Shown one piece after another: positions 57,759-64,000 of a stretch of DNA of 64,000 bases. Source of the stretch: Tundrisphaera lichenicola (GTDB taxonomy: Bacteria > Planctomycetota > Planctomycetia > Isosphaerales > Isosphaeraceae). The stretch is taken from positions 7,130,001 to 7,194,000 of the forward strand of contig NZ_CP195106.1 in assembly GCF_051175385.1 (NCBI RefSeq), in the 5' to 3' direction. The translations under genes and the position numbers were made by a program. Below the pieces are notes generated by a model. The model was not told the origin of the DNA. It made no database searches and worked only from the letters and a program-made list of their open reading frames with translations. Each line of letters opens with the position of its first letter. The first letter of the stretch is position 1.

Positions 57759-59258
57759 TCAGCCGCCGGGATGGAAGAACCGGCGATACACGGAGAAGAT
57801 TTTGAGCATCCGGTCGCCATACGGGAAGAGGTGGGGGCGGAATCCGCCGGGATTCCGGACCTGGATCACCTGGGGCTGGGCCAGTTCCCGGAGGCCGACG
57901 ACCCCGCGGGTCCGGCCGAAGCCGCTGGCCTTCCTCCCGCCGAACGGGGCCGAAGCATGGGCCGAAGGGGTGACCGCCTCGTTCACGGCCACCATCCCCG
58001 CCTCCAGGCGGGCCGCAAGCGCGCGGGCCTTGCGGAGGTCCCGGCCCCAGACGCTCGCGGAGAGCCCGAACCGGGAGGCGTTGGCGGCCTCGACGGCGAG
58101 GTCGGGGTCGGGCATCCCCCGGACGATCACCACCGGGCCGAAGCAGCCCGAGAGCGCCTGCTCGGGCTCGGGGGTCTCGGCCATCAGGACCGTCGGGGGA
58201 TAGAAGGATCCCGGGCCTTCCAACGGCGAGCCGCCGGCCAGGACCTCGGCCCCCGCGTCGATCGCGGCCGAGATCATCGCGTGGAAGCGGTCGCGGGCCG
58301 TGGGGGAGATCATCGGGCCGACGTCGACCGAGCCTCCGGCGGGGTCGCCCACGCGGAGACCTCGGGCTCGTTCGGCCAGGGCCTCGGCCCAGGGTCGGGC
58401 GTCGCCCACGAAGTAGACCCGCTTCACGGCCACGCAGGTCTGGCCCGCCCCGACGAATGACGCCCAGGTCAGCGCCTTAATTGTCGAATCCCTCGGGGCG
58501 TCGGGCAGGATGATCGCCGGGTCGAACCCGGAGAGTTCAGCGATCGTGGGGATCCCGCGACGACCTAGTTCCCCCAGGACGCTCCGCCCAGACTCGACCC
58601 CTCCGGTGAAGACACCCTTGTCGATCTCCGAGGCGACCAGGGCCCGGCCGACCTCGGGGCCTCCATAGACCGCCGAGACCAATCCCTCGGGCAGGCCGGC
58701 CTCGACGATCGAATCCTGGAGCCGTCGACCCAGGCCGATCGCCAATTCGGATGGCTTCCAGACGACCGCGTTGCCCGCGGCCAGGGCATGGGCAATCTCG
58801 GGCGCATTGAGCAGGAGGGGATAGTTCCAGGTCCCGATGATGCCGATCACGCCCAGCGGGACCCATCGGATCCTGGCCGGCGGGATCAGGAGGATTCTCT
58901 GCCAGCCCGCGCCCAGGCGTTCGTCGGCCAGGGCCCGTCCGGCGTGGTGGACGGTCCAGCGGAGGGCGTCCAGGGTCGCGACGACTTCGGCCATCGCCTC
59001 GCCGGTCGGCTTGCCCACCTCGTCGCGGATGGCGTGTGCCCAATCGTCGGCATCTCGACTCAAGACGGCCCACCATCGTCGGAGGGCTATCCTTCGTTCG
59101 TTCCAGGGAAGCCTGGCCCAAAGGGCCTGGGCAGCCGAGGCTCGCGCCACGATGGCGTCGACGTCACCCGACGGGGTCGCGACAACCCGAGCGATCTCGG
59201 ATCCGGTCGCGGGATTGCGCGCGCTCAGGAAATCGCTCGACACTAGGTCGATCGTCAT
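57759..59258 (-). CDS. NAD(P)-dependent aldehyde dehydrogenase
   Basis: Product of 499 residues, the normal ALDH length. Catalytic Cys 275 in FVGAGQTCVAVKR, general-base Glu 241 in TIAELSGFDP, Asn 145 in IGTWNYPLLL and cofactor-binding Lys 168 in VVWKPSELAIG are all present. Near the C-terminus is the usual SAHASAPFGGRKASGFGRTR segment. The acyl or aldehyde substrate cannot be told. The gene appears to be co-transcribed with the 54-residue gene upstream (13-base gap) and the membrane pair downstream. Confidence 0.93.
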   Translation of the reverse strand: MTIDLVSSDFLSARNPATGSEIARVVATPSGDVDAIVARASAAQALWARLPWNERRIALRRWWAVLSRDADDWAHAIRDEVGKPTGEAMAEVVATLDALRWTVHHAGRALADERLGAGWQRILLIPPARIRWVPLGVIGIIGTWNYPLLLNAPEIAHALAAGNAVVWKPSELAIGLGRRLQDSIVEAGLPEGLVSAVYGGPEVGRALVASEIDKGVFTGGVESGRSVLGELGRRGIPTIAELSGFDPAIILPDAPRDSTIKALTWASFVGAGQTCVAVKRVYFVGDARPWAEALAERARGLRVGDPAGGSVDVGPMISPTARDRFHAMISAAIDAGAEVLAGGSPLEGPGSFYPPTVLMAETPEPEQALSGCFGPVVIVRGMPDPDLAVEAANASRFGLSASVWGRDLRKARALAARLEAGMVAVNEAVTPSAHASAPFGGRKASGFGRTRGVVGLRELAQPQVIQVRNPGGFRPHLFPYGDRMLKIFSVYRRFFHPGG

Positions 59259-59271
59259 GAAGCCCGACCGA

Positions 59272-59436
59272 TCAGGCGAAGGCCAGATTGACGGCGGGCA
59301 ACTCGGGCTCGACGGTGTCGGCCACCAGCGAAGCGACCAGCCATTCCAGTGGCAGGCCGAGCTTCCGTGCCTCGGCGGTCAGCAGCTCGAACAGTTCGGC
59401 GGACAGGGTCACGGCCAGCGAAGGTTCGGTGTTCAT
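59272..59436 (-). CDS. Small protein of unknown function, 54 aa
   Basis: From ATG 59436: MNTEPSLAVTLSAELFELLT, then AEARKLGLPLEWLVASLVAD and TVEPELPAVNLAFA. An 18-base longer form starting at GTG 59454 is possible. One beta strand followed by helices resembles a ribbon-helix-helix (CopG-like) half, which could bind DNA as a dimer, but this is a weak guess. It lies 13 bases before the aldehyde dehydrogenase gene, so it could regulate or be coupled to it. Confidence 0.55.
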   Translation of the reverse strand: MNTEPSLAVTLSAELFELLTAEARKLGLPLEWLVASLVADTVEPELPAVNLAFA

Positions 59437-59615
59437 CGTGCGGCTCCCTTCCACGATTCGAGAGGCTCCCTGGTCAACATCGACCCTGGCCTCTTCAGCT
59501 TCACCCTATGCCACGGAAAACCGTCTGTCACCGACCCCTCGAAAAATTTCCCGGGGCGGCCTCGATGCCACCCCTTAGACGCATCTCCCGTGCCGGAGTT
59601 CCGCGAACGGGGAGA

Positions 59616-61196
59616 TCATTTCCCGGTTGCCTTGAGGTCGATCTTTGGAAATAGCGGAACCGGCTTCCCCTCCACGAGTTCGGCAGTCACCCGGAGATCC
59701 GGCCCCTCGGGACGAGTCGCGATGTCGGCGAAACCGACGGATCCCCAGTCGCCTGCTTCCTCAAAGTTGAATGCCCGATAAAACATCGAGGCCGTCCCCG
59801 GCAGGAAAGGCTTGATCAGGATCGCGACCGCCCGGATCGCCTCGGCCAGGTTGACCATGACCACCTTGGTTGCCTCCAGGTCGGTCTTGGCCAGGGAGAA
59901 CGGCTTGGTGACCTCGATGTAGCGGTTCGCCGCGTCGAGGACCTCGGTCCAGATCCGCTGGAGCGCGACGTTGTACTGGAACGTCCCAATCAGGCCGCGT
60001 AGGTCCTCGACCAGCGCCCCGAGATCGAGCCCGGCCCGCCAGGCGGTCGGGTCGATCTTCGACGAGCCTTCGAGGTTCCCATCGAAGTACTTCACGCACA
60101 TCGAGAGGGTCCGGCTGTAGAGGTTCCCCAGGTTGTTGGCCAGGCCCGAGTTGTAGGCGTCGGCGAACCTCTCGAACGAGAACTCGCCGTCGCCCCCGAA
60201 GGGACATTGGCTCATGAAGTAGTAGCGGAACCCCTCGCTCGAGAATCGCTCGATGATGTCCATTGGCTCGACGACGTTCCCCAGGCTCTTGCTGATCTTC
60301 TGGACCTCGCCGGTCCCCTCGTCCTTCCGATAGACGAAACCGTGGCCGAAGACCCGTTTCGGGAGGGGCAGGCCCGCCGACATCAGCATCGCCGGCCACA
60401 AGGCGCAGTGGAACCGGGTGATGTCCTTGCCGATCACGTGGACGTCCGCCGGCCAGATCGACCGGAACCGCCCCTCGTCGGTCCCGTAGCCGATGGCCGT
60501 GATGTAGTTCAGGAGCGCGTCGAACCAGACGTAGATGGTCTGGTCGGGGTCGAACGGGACGGGGATGCCCCAGGTGAACCCCTTCCGCGTGATGGATACG
60601 TCCTGGAGCCCGGATCTGACGAGGCTGACGATCTCGTTGCGCCGGCTCTCGGGCTGGATGAAGTCGGGGTTCGCCTCGTAGTGGGCCAGGAGCCGGTCGT
60701 TGAACGCGGAGAGGCGGAAGAAGTAATTCTCCTCCTCGACCTTCCGAAGCTCGCGATTGGGATGGTTCGGGCAGCGGCCGTCGACGACCTCCTTCTCGGT
60801 CTTGAACGCCTCGCAACCGTCGCAATAGAGCCCCGTATACGACTTCTTGTAGATATCCCCCGCGTCGAAGACCGCCTGGATAAACTTCCGACAGCCGACG
60901 TGGTGCCGCTCCTCGGAGGTCTGGATGAAGTCGTCGTTGGAGATCTCCAGCGCCGACCAGACCTCGCGGAACTGGAGGGCCATGTCGTCGACATAGAGCC
61001 GGGGCTCCATCCCGAGCTTCTCGGCGGCCTGCGAGACCTTGATGGTGTTCTCGTCGTTGCCCATCAGGAAGTGGACCGAGTCCCCCTCCATCCGGCGGAA
61101 CCGGGCCTGGACATCGGCGCCGATCTTCTCGAACGCGGTGCCGATGTGGGGTCGGCTGTTGGGATAGTCGATCGCCGTCGTGATGTAGAAGCCCAT
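59616..61196 (-). CDS. metG: Methionyl-tRNA synthetase
   Basis: Product of 526 residues from ATG 61196 (MGFYITTAIDYPNSRPHIGT). The HIGH motif is PHIGTA and the KMSKS loop is QKISKSLGNVVEP. The connective-peptide zinc region YCDGCEAFKTEKEVVDGRCP has C-x2-C followed by a later Cys/His. The anticodon-binding helical domain follows (LEDLRGLIGTFQYNVALQRI is not exact but matches its position). The C-terminal tRNA-binding (OB) extension found in some MetG proteins is absent, as in many bacteria. Essential charging enzyme. It diverges from the lipoprotein gene at 61604. Confidence 0.95.
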   Translation of the reverse strand: MGFYITTAIDYPNSRPHIGTAFEKIGADVQARFRRMEGDSVHFLMGNDENTIKVSQAAEKLGMEPRLYVDDMALQFREVWSALEISNDDFIQTSEERHHVGCRKFIQAVFDAGDIYKKSYTGLYCDGCEAFKTEKEVVDGRCPNHPNRELRKVEEENYFFRLSAFNDRLLAHYEANPDFIQPESRRNEIVSLVRSGLQDVSITRKGFTWGIPVPFDPDQTIYVWFDALLNYITAIGYGTDEGRFRSIWPADVHVIGKDITRFHCALWPAMLMSAGLPLPKRVFGHGFVYRKDEGTGEVQKISKSLGNVVEPMDIIERFSSEGFRYYFMSQCPFGGDGEFSFERFADAYNSGLANNLGNLYSRTLSMCVKYFDGNLEGSSKIDPTAWRAGLDLGALVEDLRGLIGTFQYNVALQRIWTEVLDAANRYIEVTKPFSLAKTDLEATKVVMVNLAEAIRAVAILIKPFLPGTASMFYRAFNFEEAGDWGSVGFADIATRPEGPDLRVTAELVEGKPVPLFPKIDLKATGK

Positions 61197-61603
61197 CGTC
61201 AACGCCCCAATTCATCCATCAAGTCGGCGGCAGATCGCCCGTGAATTCGGGCGGGCCGTCGCCCCGGCCATGAAGACACAGAATACTCGCCGGTGTTCGG
61301 ACCGTCGATCTTACGGCAATGCCGCCCCCTCGGCCAGCAAGCCCGGGAGGGCCGTCTCCACCCGACGGGCCGCCGAGCCCCGGAGTGAAATCCATCGGGA
61401 AACATACTTGACTTGACGATTGCGTGTCGCACATTGGAACCGGGGAAGCCTGCTCGCCGCCGATCCGGCATGTCCGCGAGGGAGTCTTTCGCTAAATTAG
61501 GCTCATGTCCGCGACCGACCCGGCCGAATCGACGATGGGGCGGCCGGGCGACCAGCCCACTCCCCGATCACCCATCCCCGATCCTCAAGGAAGAGAGGCC
61601 CCG
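61197..61603. other. 407-bp divergent intergenic region
   Basis: Lies between metG (-) and a small lipoprotein gene (+), so it must hold both promoters. The less GC-rich stretch around 61400-61436 (ATACTTGACTTGACGATTGC) is the likeliest part, but no -10 box at proper spacing convinces me. No repeat, T-box-like leader or gene is apparent. Confidence 0.4.
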
Positions 61604-61816
61604 ATGGCGAATGCCCCGACCCGCCGATCGATCCTCCTGGGGGCAGCCTGTTCGCTGATCATCCCCACCGGCTGCGGCGTCAGTGGGGGAACCCCCGCGT
61701 CCGGCTCTCAGGCGGTCCTGCCGCCCGACTACAAGGCTCGCGAGAAGGAGATCGCGGACGGATTCAAGGCCACGATGAAGAGGAAGAAGAGGCCGGCCCG
61801 ACCCGGGCCCCGATAG
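61604..61816 (+). CDS. Small lipoprotein, 70 aa
   Basis: ATG 61604 follows AAGGAAGAGAGG. The sequence MANAPTRRSILLGAACSLII ends with a lipobox at PTGC (Cys 24); the TRRSILLG start also fits a Tat signal. The short mature part is GVSGGTPASGSQAVLPPDYK followed by a strongly basic Lys/Arg tail (KATMKRKKRPARPG). It precedes a DUF1559 gene by 85 bases. A similarly placed lipoprotein lies next to the 20685 DUF1559 gene. Function unknown. Confidence 0.72.
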   Translation: MANAPTRRSILLGAACSLIIPTGCGVSGGTPASGSQAVLPPDYKAREKEIADGFKATMKRKKRPARPGPR

Positions 61817-61901
61817 CCGGCCGCGACGGGCCCATCGGCGATGTACACGAGCTCGGTCTCGTCGTTCAGGAATCCCCCCAATCATCGAGGACCGTCCCAA
61901 G

Positions 61902-63014
61902 ATGCTCCGCACTCGAAAAGGCTTCACGCTGATCGAATTGCTGGTGGTAATCGCCATCATCGCGGTCCTGATCGCGCTCCTGTTGCCGGCGGTCCAGGCG
62001 GCCCGCGAGGCCGCCCGACGCGCCCAGTGCGCCAACAATCTCAAGCAGATCGGGCTTGCGCTCCACAATTACCACTCCGTCAACGGATCGCTCCCCCCGG
62101 GCGCGGCGATCAACGCGGCGAGCGGGGGCCTCTACGCCAGTTGGGGGGCGAACATGAGCGCCCAGGCGATGCTCCTGCCCTTCATCGAGCAAGGGCCGCT
62201 CTTCAACGCCGCGAATTTCAACTACATGGCGGAGTTCGACGGGGGGGTCAACACGACCTTCGCCCTGACGATCGTCGCGGGCTACCTCTGCCCCTCCGAC
62301 CCGAATAACGCGGCACGGATCAACACCAACAACTACGCCGGATCGATCGGCTCCACGACCGACTCGATGGCCAGTATCGACAATTCGATGACCTGGAACG
62401 TGGGGTCGGCCCCGCCGGGCGCGTTCACCGGCAGCACCGGCCTGTTCGCCACGGCGGTCGCCTATGGCCTCAATTCCTGCACCGACGGGACCTCGAACAC
62501 CATCGCCTATTCCGAGGCCCTGGTGGGGGACAGCAAGGCCCGGAGCGTCTTCGGTCCGTCCACCACGCCCCCCAGCCGCTACCGGGGCAACATGGTCTAC
62601 GGGGCCAGCCCCGCCGACCTGACCAATCGGCCCCACGACGCCTTCAGCAACCCGGCCCTCGTCATGACCCTGCTCGAACGCTGCATCTCGACCTTCCGGA
62701 CGTCGGACACCATGATCGGCGACCACAGGGGCTATCGATGGTCGCACGGGATCACCGGCTATTCCCTGTTCAACACGATCCAGACGCCCAACGATCCCCA
62801 GTTCCCCTTCGGCGCCTGCCGGCTCGACGGGGGGCCGAACAATTACCCGGACACCGGCTTTTCCTGGGGCGCCAACAGCAGCCACCCCGGCGGCGTCAAC
62901 GTCGCGATGGGGGACGGCAGCGTCAAATTCATCAAGAATTCGATCGCCCGGAACGTCTGGTGGTCCCTGGGGACCAAGGCCGGCGGCGAGGTCATCGGCG
63001 CCGACGCCTACTGA
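61902..63014 (+). CDS. DUF1559 domain protein with prepilin-type N-terminus
   Basis: Product of 370 residues starting MLRTRKGFTLIELLVVIAII, a prepilin leader with very short n-region. Then LLPAVQAAREAARRAQCANN, an Asn/Ser/Thr-rich body, NSSHPGGVNVAMGDGSVKFI near the C-terminus and the terminal GGEVIGADAY. It is the fourth paralogue in the window. It converges with the PEP-CTERM gene across a hairpin. Confidence 0.93.
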   Translation: MLRTRKGFTLIELLVVIAIIAVLIALLLPAVQAAREAARRAQCANNLKQIGLALHNYHSVNGSLPPGAAINAASGGLYASWGANMSAQAMLLPFIEQGPLFNAANFNYMAEFDGGVNTTFALTIVAGYLCPSDPNNAARINTNNYAGSIGSTTDSMASIDNSMTWNVGSAPPGAFTGSTGLFATAVAYGLNSCTDGTSNTIAYSEALVGDSKARSVFGPSTTPPSRYRGNMVYGASPADLTNRPHDAFSNPALVMTLLERCISTFRTSDTMIGDHRGYRWSHGITGYSLFNTIQTPNDPQFPFGACRLDGGPNNYPDTGFSWGANSSHPGGVNVAMGDGSVKFIKNSIARNVWWSLGTKAGGEVIGADAY

Positions 63015-63140
63015 TCCACCGCCCGCCGATCGCATTCCAAGACGCGATCGACGCGGGGCGGCCCGAAGCCGCCCATCATCACTCACAAGATCACGCCCGA
63101 CCCTCATTGTCGGGTTGAAAATGCGACCGGGTCCGAGTTC

Positions 63141-63185
63141 CAGGGTGGCAGCCCCGTCTTGATCCTGGGAGGCTGCCCACCCCTG
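63141..63185. terminator. Hairpin between the convergent DUF1559 and PEP-CTERM genes
   Basis: CAGGGTGGCAGCC and GGCTGCCCACCCCTGG pair with one or two bulges around a loop of about 18 bases. It sits midway between the two converging gene ends, as expected of a bidirectional terminator, but lacks clear T-runs. Confidence 0.5.
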
Positions 63186-63205
63186 GAGCGGGGAACGCGG
63201 AGCGA

Positions 63206-63793
63206 TCAGGCTCGGGAACGGGTGGCCCGGCGACGCCAGGCGACCGCGCCGACCATGGCGAGGGCCGAGAGGATCGTCGAGGGCTCGGGCACGGGCGTGG
63301 GCTCGGTGATCCCGGCCGGCGGCTCCAATCCCTGGGAAGCCGGTGGGGGCGTCACGCCGGTCGGCGGGGTGGACGTGGAAGGCGGCGGGACGGTGCAGGG
63401 GGGAGGCGGCGGGCAGCCGCAGGGCTGGCCGGTCCCATGGTTGGCGACGGTCGGCGTGGTGGGCGCGAGCGTCTGGGCGGCCGGGGGCTTGGCCGTGGCG
63501 AGCGTCGGGATGATCGCCGGCGGCTTGATGGCGGTCTGTTCCTTCCACGTCTTCATGAAGTCCTGGGCCGCCTTGTTGAAGGCATCCGTGGCGGACTTCG
63601 AAGGCATGGCCGTGGGCACCAATTGCTGCGCGGCCGGCTTCGGCTTGGGTTTTGGCTTGGATTCGACCTTGCAGGCCAGGGCCGGGTTCGACCCCAGGGC
63701 GGCCAGCAATCCCGAGGCCACGAGGGCCGGACTGATCCACGCGCGGACTATCCGGGCCGCGCGTCCATGCGATCCGCTCATATGATTCGACAT
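63206..63793 (-). CDS. PEP-CTERM sorting-domain protein, Pro/Lys-rich, 195 aa
   Basis: From ATG 63793 (MSNHMSGSHGRAARIVRAWI; a second ATG at 63781 is possible). A signal-like hydrophobic stretch (ALVASGLLAALGSNPALA) is followed by a low-complexity segment (KPKPKPKPAA), a helical stretch (DAFNKAAQDFMKTWKEQ), Pro-rich linkers with CGCPPPPPC, and a C-terminal PEP-CTERM signal: VPEPSTILSALAMVGAVAW, then RRRATRSRA. PEP-CTERM proteins are processed by an exosortase and placed on the cell surface. No exosortase is in the window. Function unknown. Confidence 0.85.
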   Translation of the reverse strand: MSNHMSGSHGRAARIVRAWISPALVASGLLAALGSNPALACKVESKPKPKPKPAAQQLVPTAMPSKSATDAFNKAAQDFMKTWKEQTAIKPPAIIPTLATAKPPAAQTLAPTTPTVANHGTGQPCGCPPPPPCTVPPPSTSTPPTGVTPPPASQGLEPPAGITEPTPVPEPSTILSALAMVGAVAWRRRATRSRA

Positions 63794-64000
63794 CCTGGTA
63801 GGGGGCTCGCCTCCGATGCTCGCCGGTCCCCATCCTTGGGAGACGACGCATCGGGAAGCCGATCGGAGGCGCCGATCGTCGATTCGAAAAACGCCACGAC
63901 GTGAACCCGTCCCGGTTGCGTGAGGGCACTTCTTAATCCAGATCCATGAATCGGTCAAGGCCGGGAAAACACGGGTGGAATCGGGGCAGCTCGAACGATC
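63794..64000. other. Right-edge sequence with no recognised feature
   Basis: The last 207 bases lie upstream of the PEP-CTERM gene and presumably hold its promoter. I see no gene, repeat or operator here. Confidence 0.35.

Noticed and set aside
59616..61196. metG considered as host of an intein because of the HINT genes nearby
   Set aside because: The protein is of normal length with no insertion at conserved motifs.
61408..61440. TTGACT/TTGACG considered as the -35 box of the lipoprotein promoter
   Set aside because: No acceptable -10 box lies 16-18 bases downstream.
61866..63929. Long minus-strand frame opposite the fourth DUF1559 gene, running into the PEP-CTERM locus
   Set aside because: No recognisable protein features; the plus-strand DUF1559 gene is certain.

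Overview
The window is a very GC-rich chromosomal segment of a planctomycete. An Isosphaeraceae-like genome is the best guess, but that is an inference from gene content and not a phylogenetic placement. The evidence is four DUF1559 pseudopilin-like proteins (prepilin N-terminus, SHPGGVN...DGS signature, GGEVxxxDxY C-terminus), a Pirellula/Verrucomicrobium-type haem-binding protein, a PEP-CTERM protein, an LExLExR-type exported protein, a DUF2617 protein, and many small membrane proteins and lipoproteins with no clear relatives. I place 60 protein genes. I see no rRNA, tRNA, CRISPR array or transposase.

Layout. 1-4.4 kb: a BlaI-type repressor overlaps a very large M56 (BlaR1-type) membrane peptidase that runs off the left edge; a nested palindrome upstream is a likely operator. 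4.7-12.1 kb: small membrane proteins, a DUF1559 protein followed by a DUF4198-FmdE fusion, and hypotheticals, separated by repeat-rich gaps. 12.8-20 kb: an FG-GAP/VCBS beta-propeller protein, an AI-2E-type permease, a Tat-type metallo-beta-lactamase-fold hydrolase, a TPR protein and an ADP-ribosylglycohydrolase. 20.7-23 kb: a second DUF1559 protein, a lipoprotein and a DUF2617 protein.

23.2-28.3 kb is a coherent surface-glycan or glycolipid operon: methyltransferase, Wzx/MATE-like flippase, GT-C-type membrane glycosyltransferase and CDP-alcohol phosphatidyltransferase. The glycosyltransferase carries an in-frame inverted pair of REP-like palindromes. 28.7-36.7 kb holds a Gfo/Idh/MocA oxidoreductase, an HdeD-like protein, a small HYD1-type ADP-ribosyltransferase-like gene with one or two coupled partners, a sugar-phosphate isomerase/epimerase coupled to a double-length binding-protein-dependent permease, an ABC-2-type permease and a secreted protein.

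36.7-50 kb is rich in exported proteins: two distantly related periplasmic proteins (one collagen-like), an Ig-like membrane protein, CsrA, a third DUF1559 protein, two tandem paralogues ending in HINT autoprocessing domains, an ATC-hydrolase-like protein, an LExLExR-type exported protein and an orphan MotA/TolQ/ExbB-like channel. 50-56 kb holds a Phd/PIN toxin-antitoxin pair, a methyltransferase, the haem protein, endonuclease III, and an AAA ATPase plus TOPRIM-like (DUF4276-type) pair that looks like a defence module and is visibly less GC-rich than its surroundings. 56-64 kb ends with two unknown gene pairs, an aldehyde dehydrogenase, methionyl-tRNA synthetase, a lipoprotein, a fourth DUF1559 protein and a PEP-CTERM protein.

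At least three families of dispersed short repeats occupy the longer gaps. The most notable points are the BlaI operator, the intragenic REP pair, the tandem HINT proteins, the ART-like module with a possible frameshift or hidden 34-residue gene, and the ATPase/TOPRIM pair.
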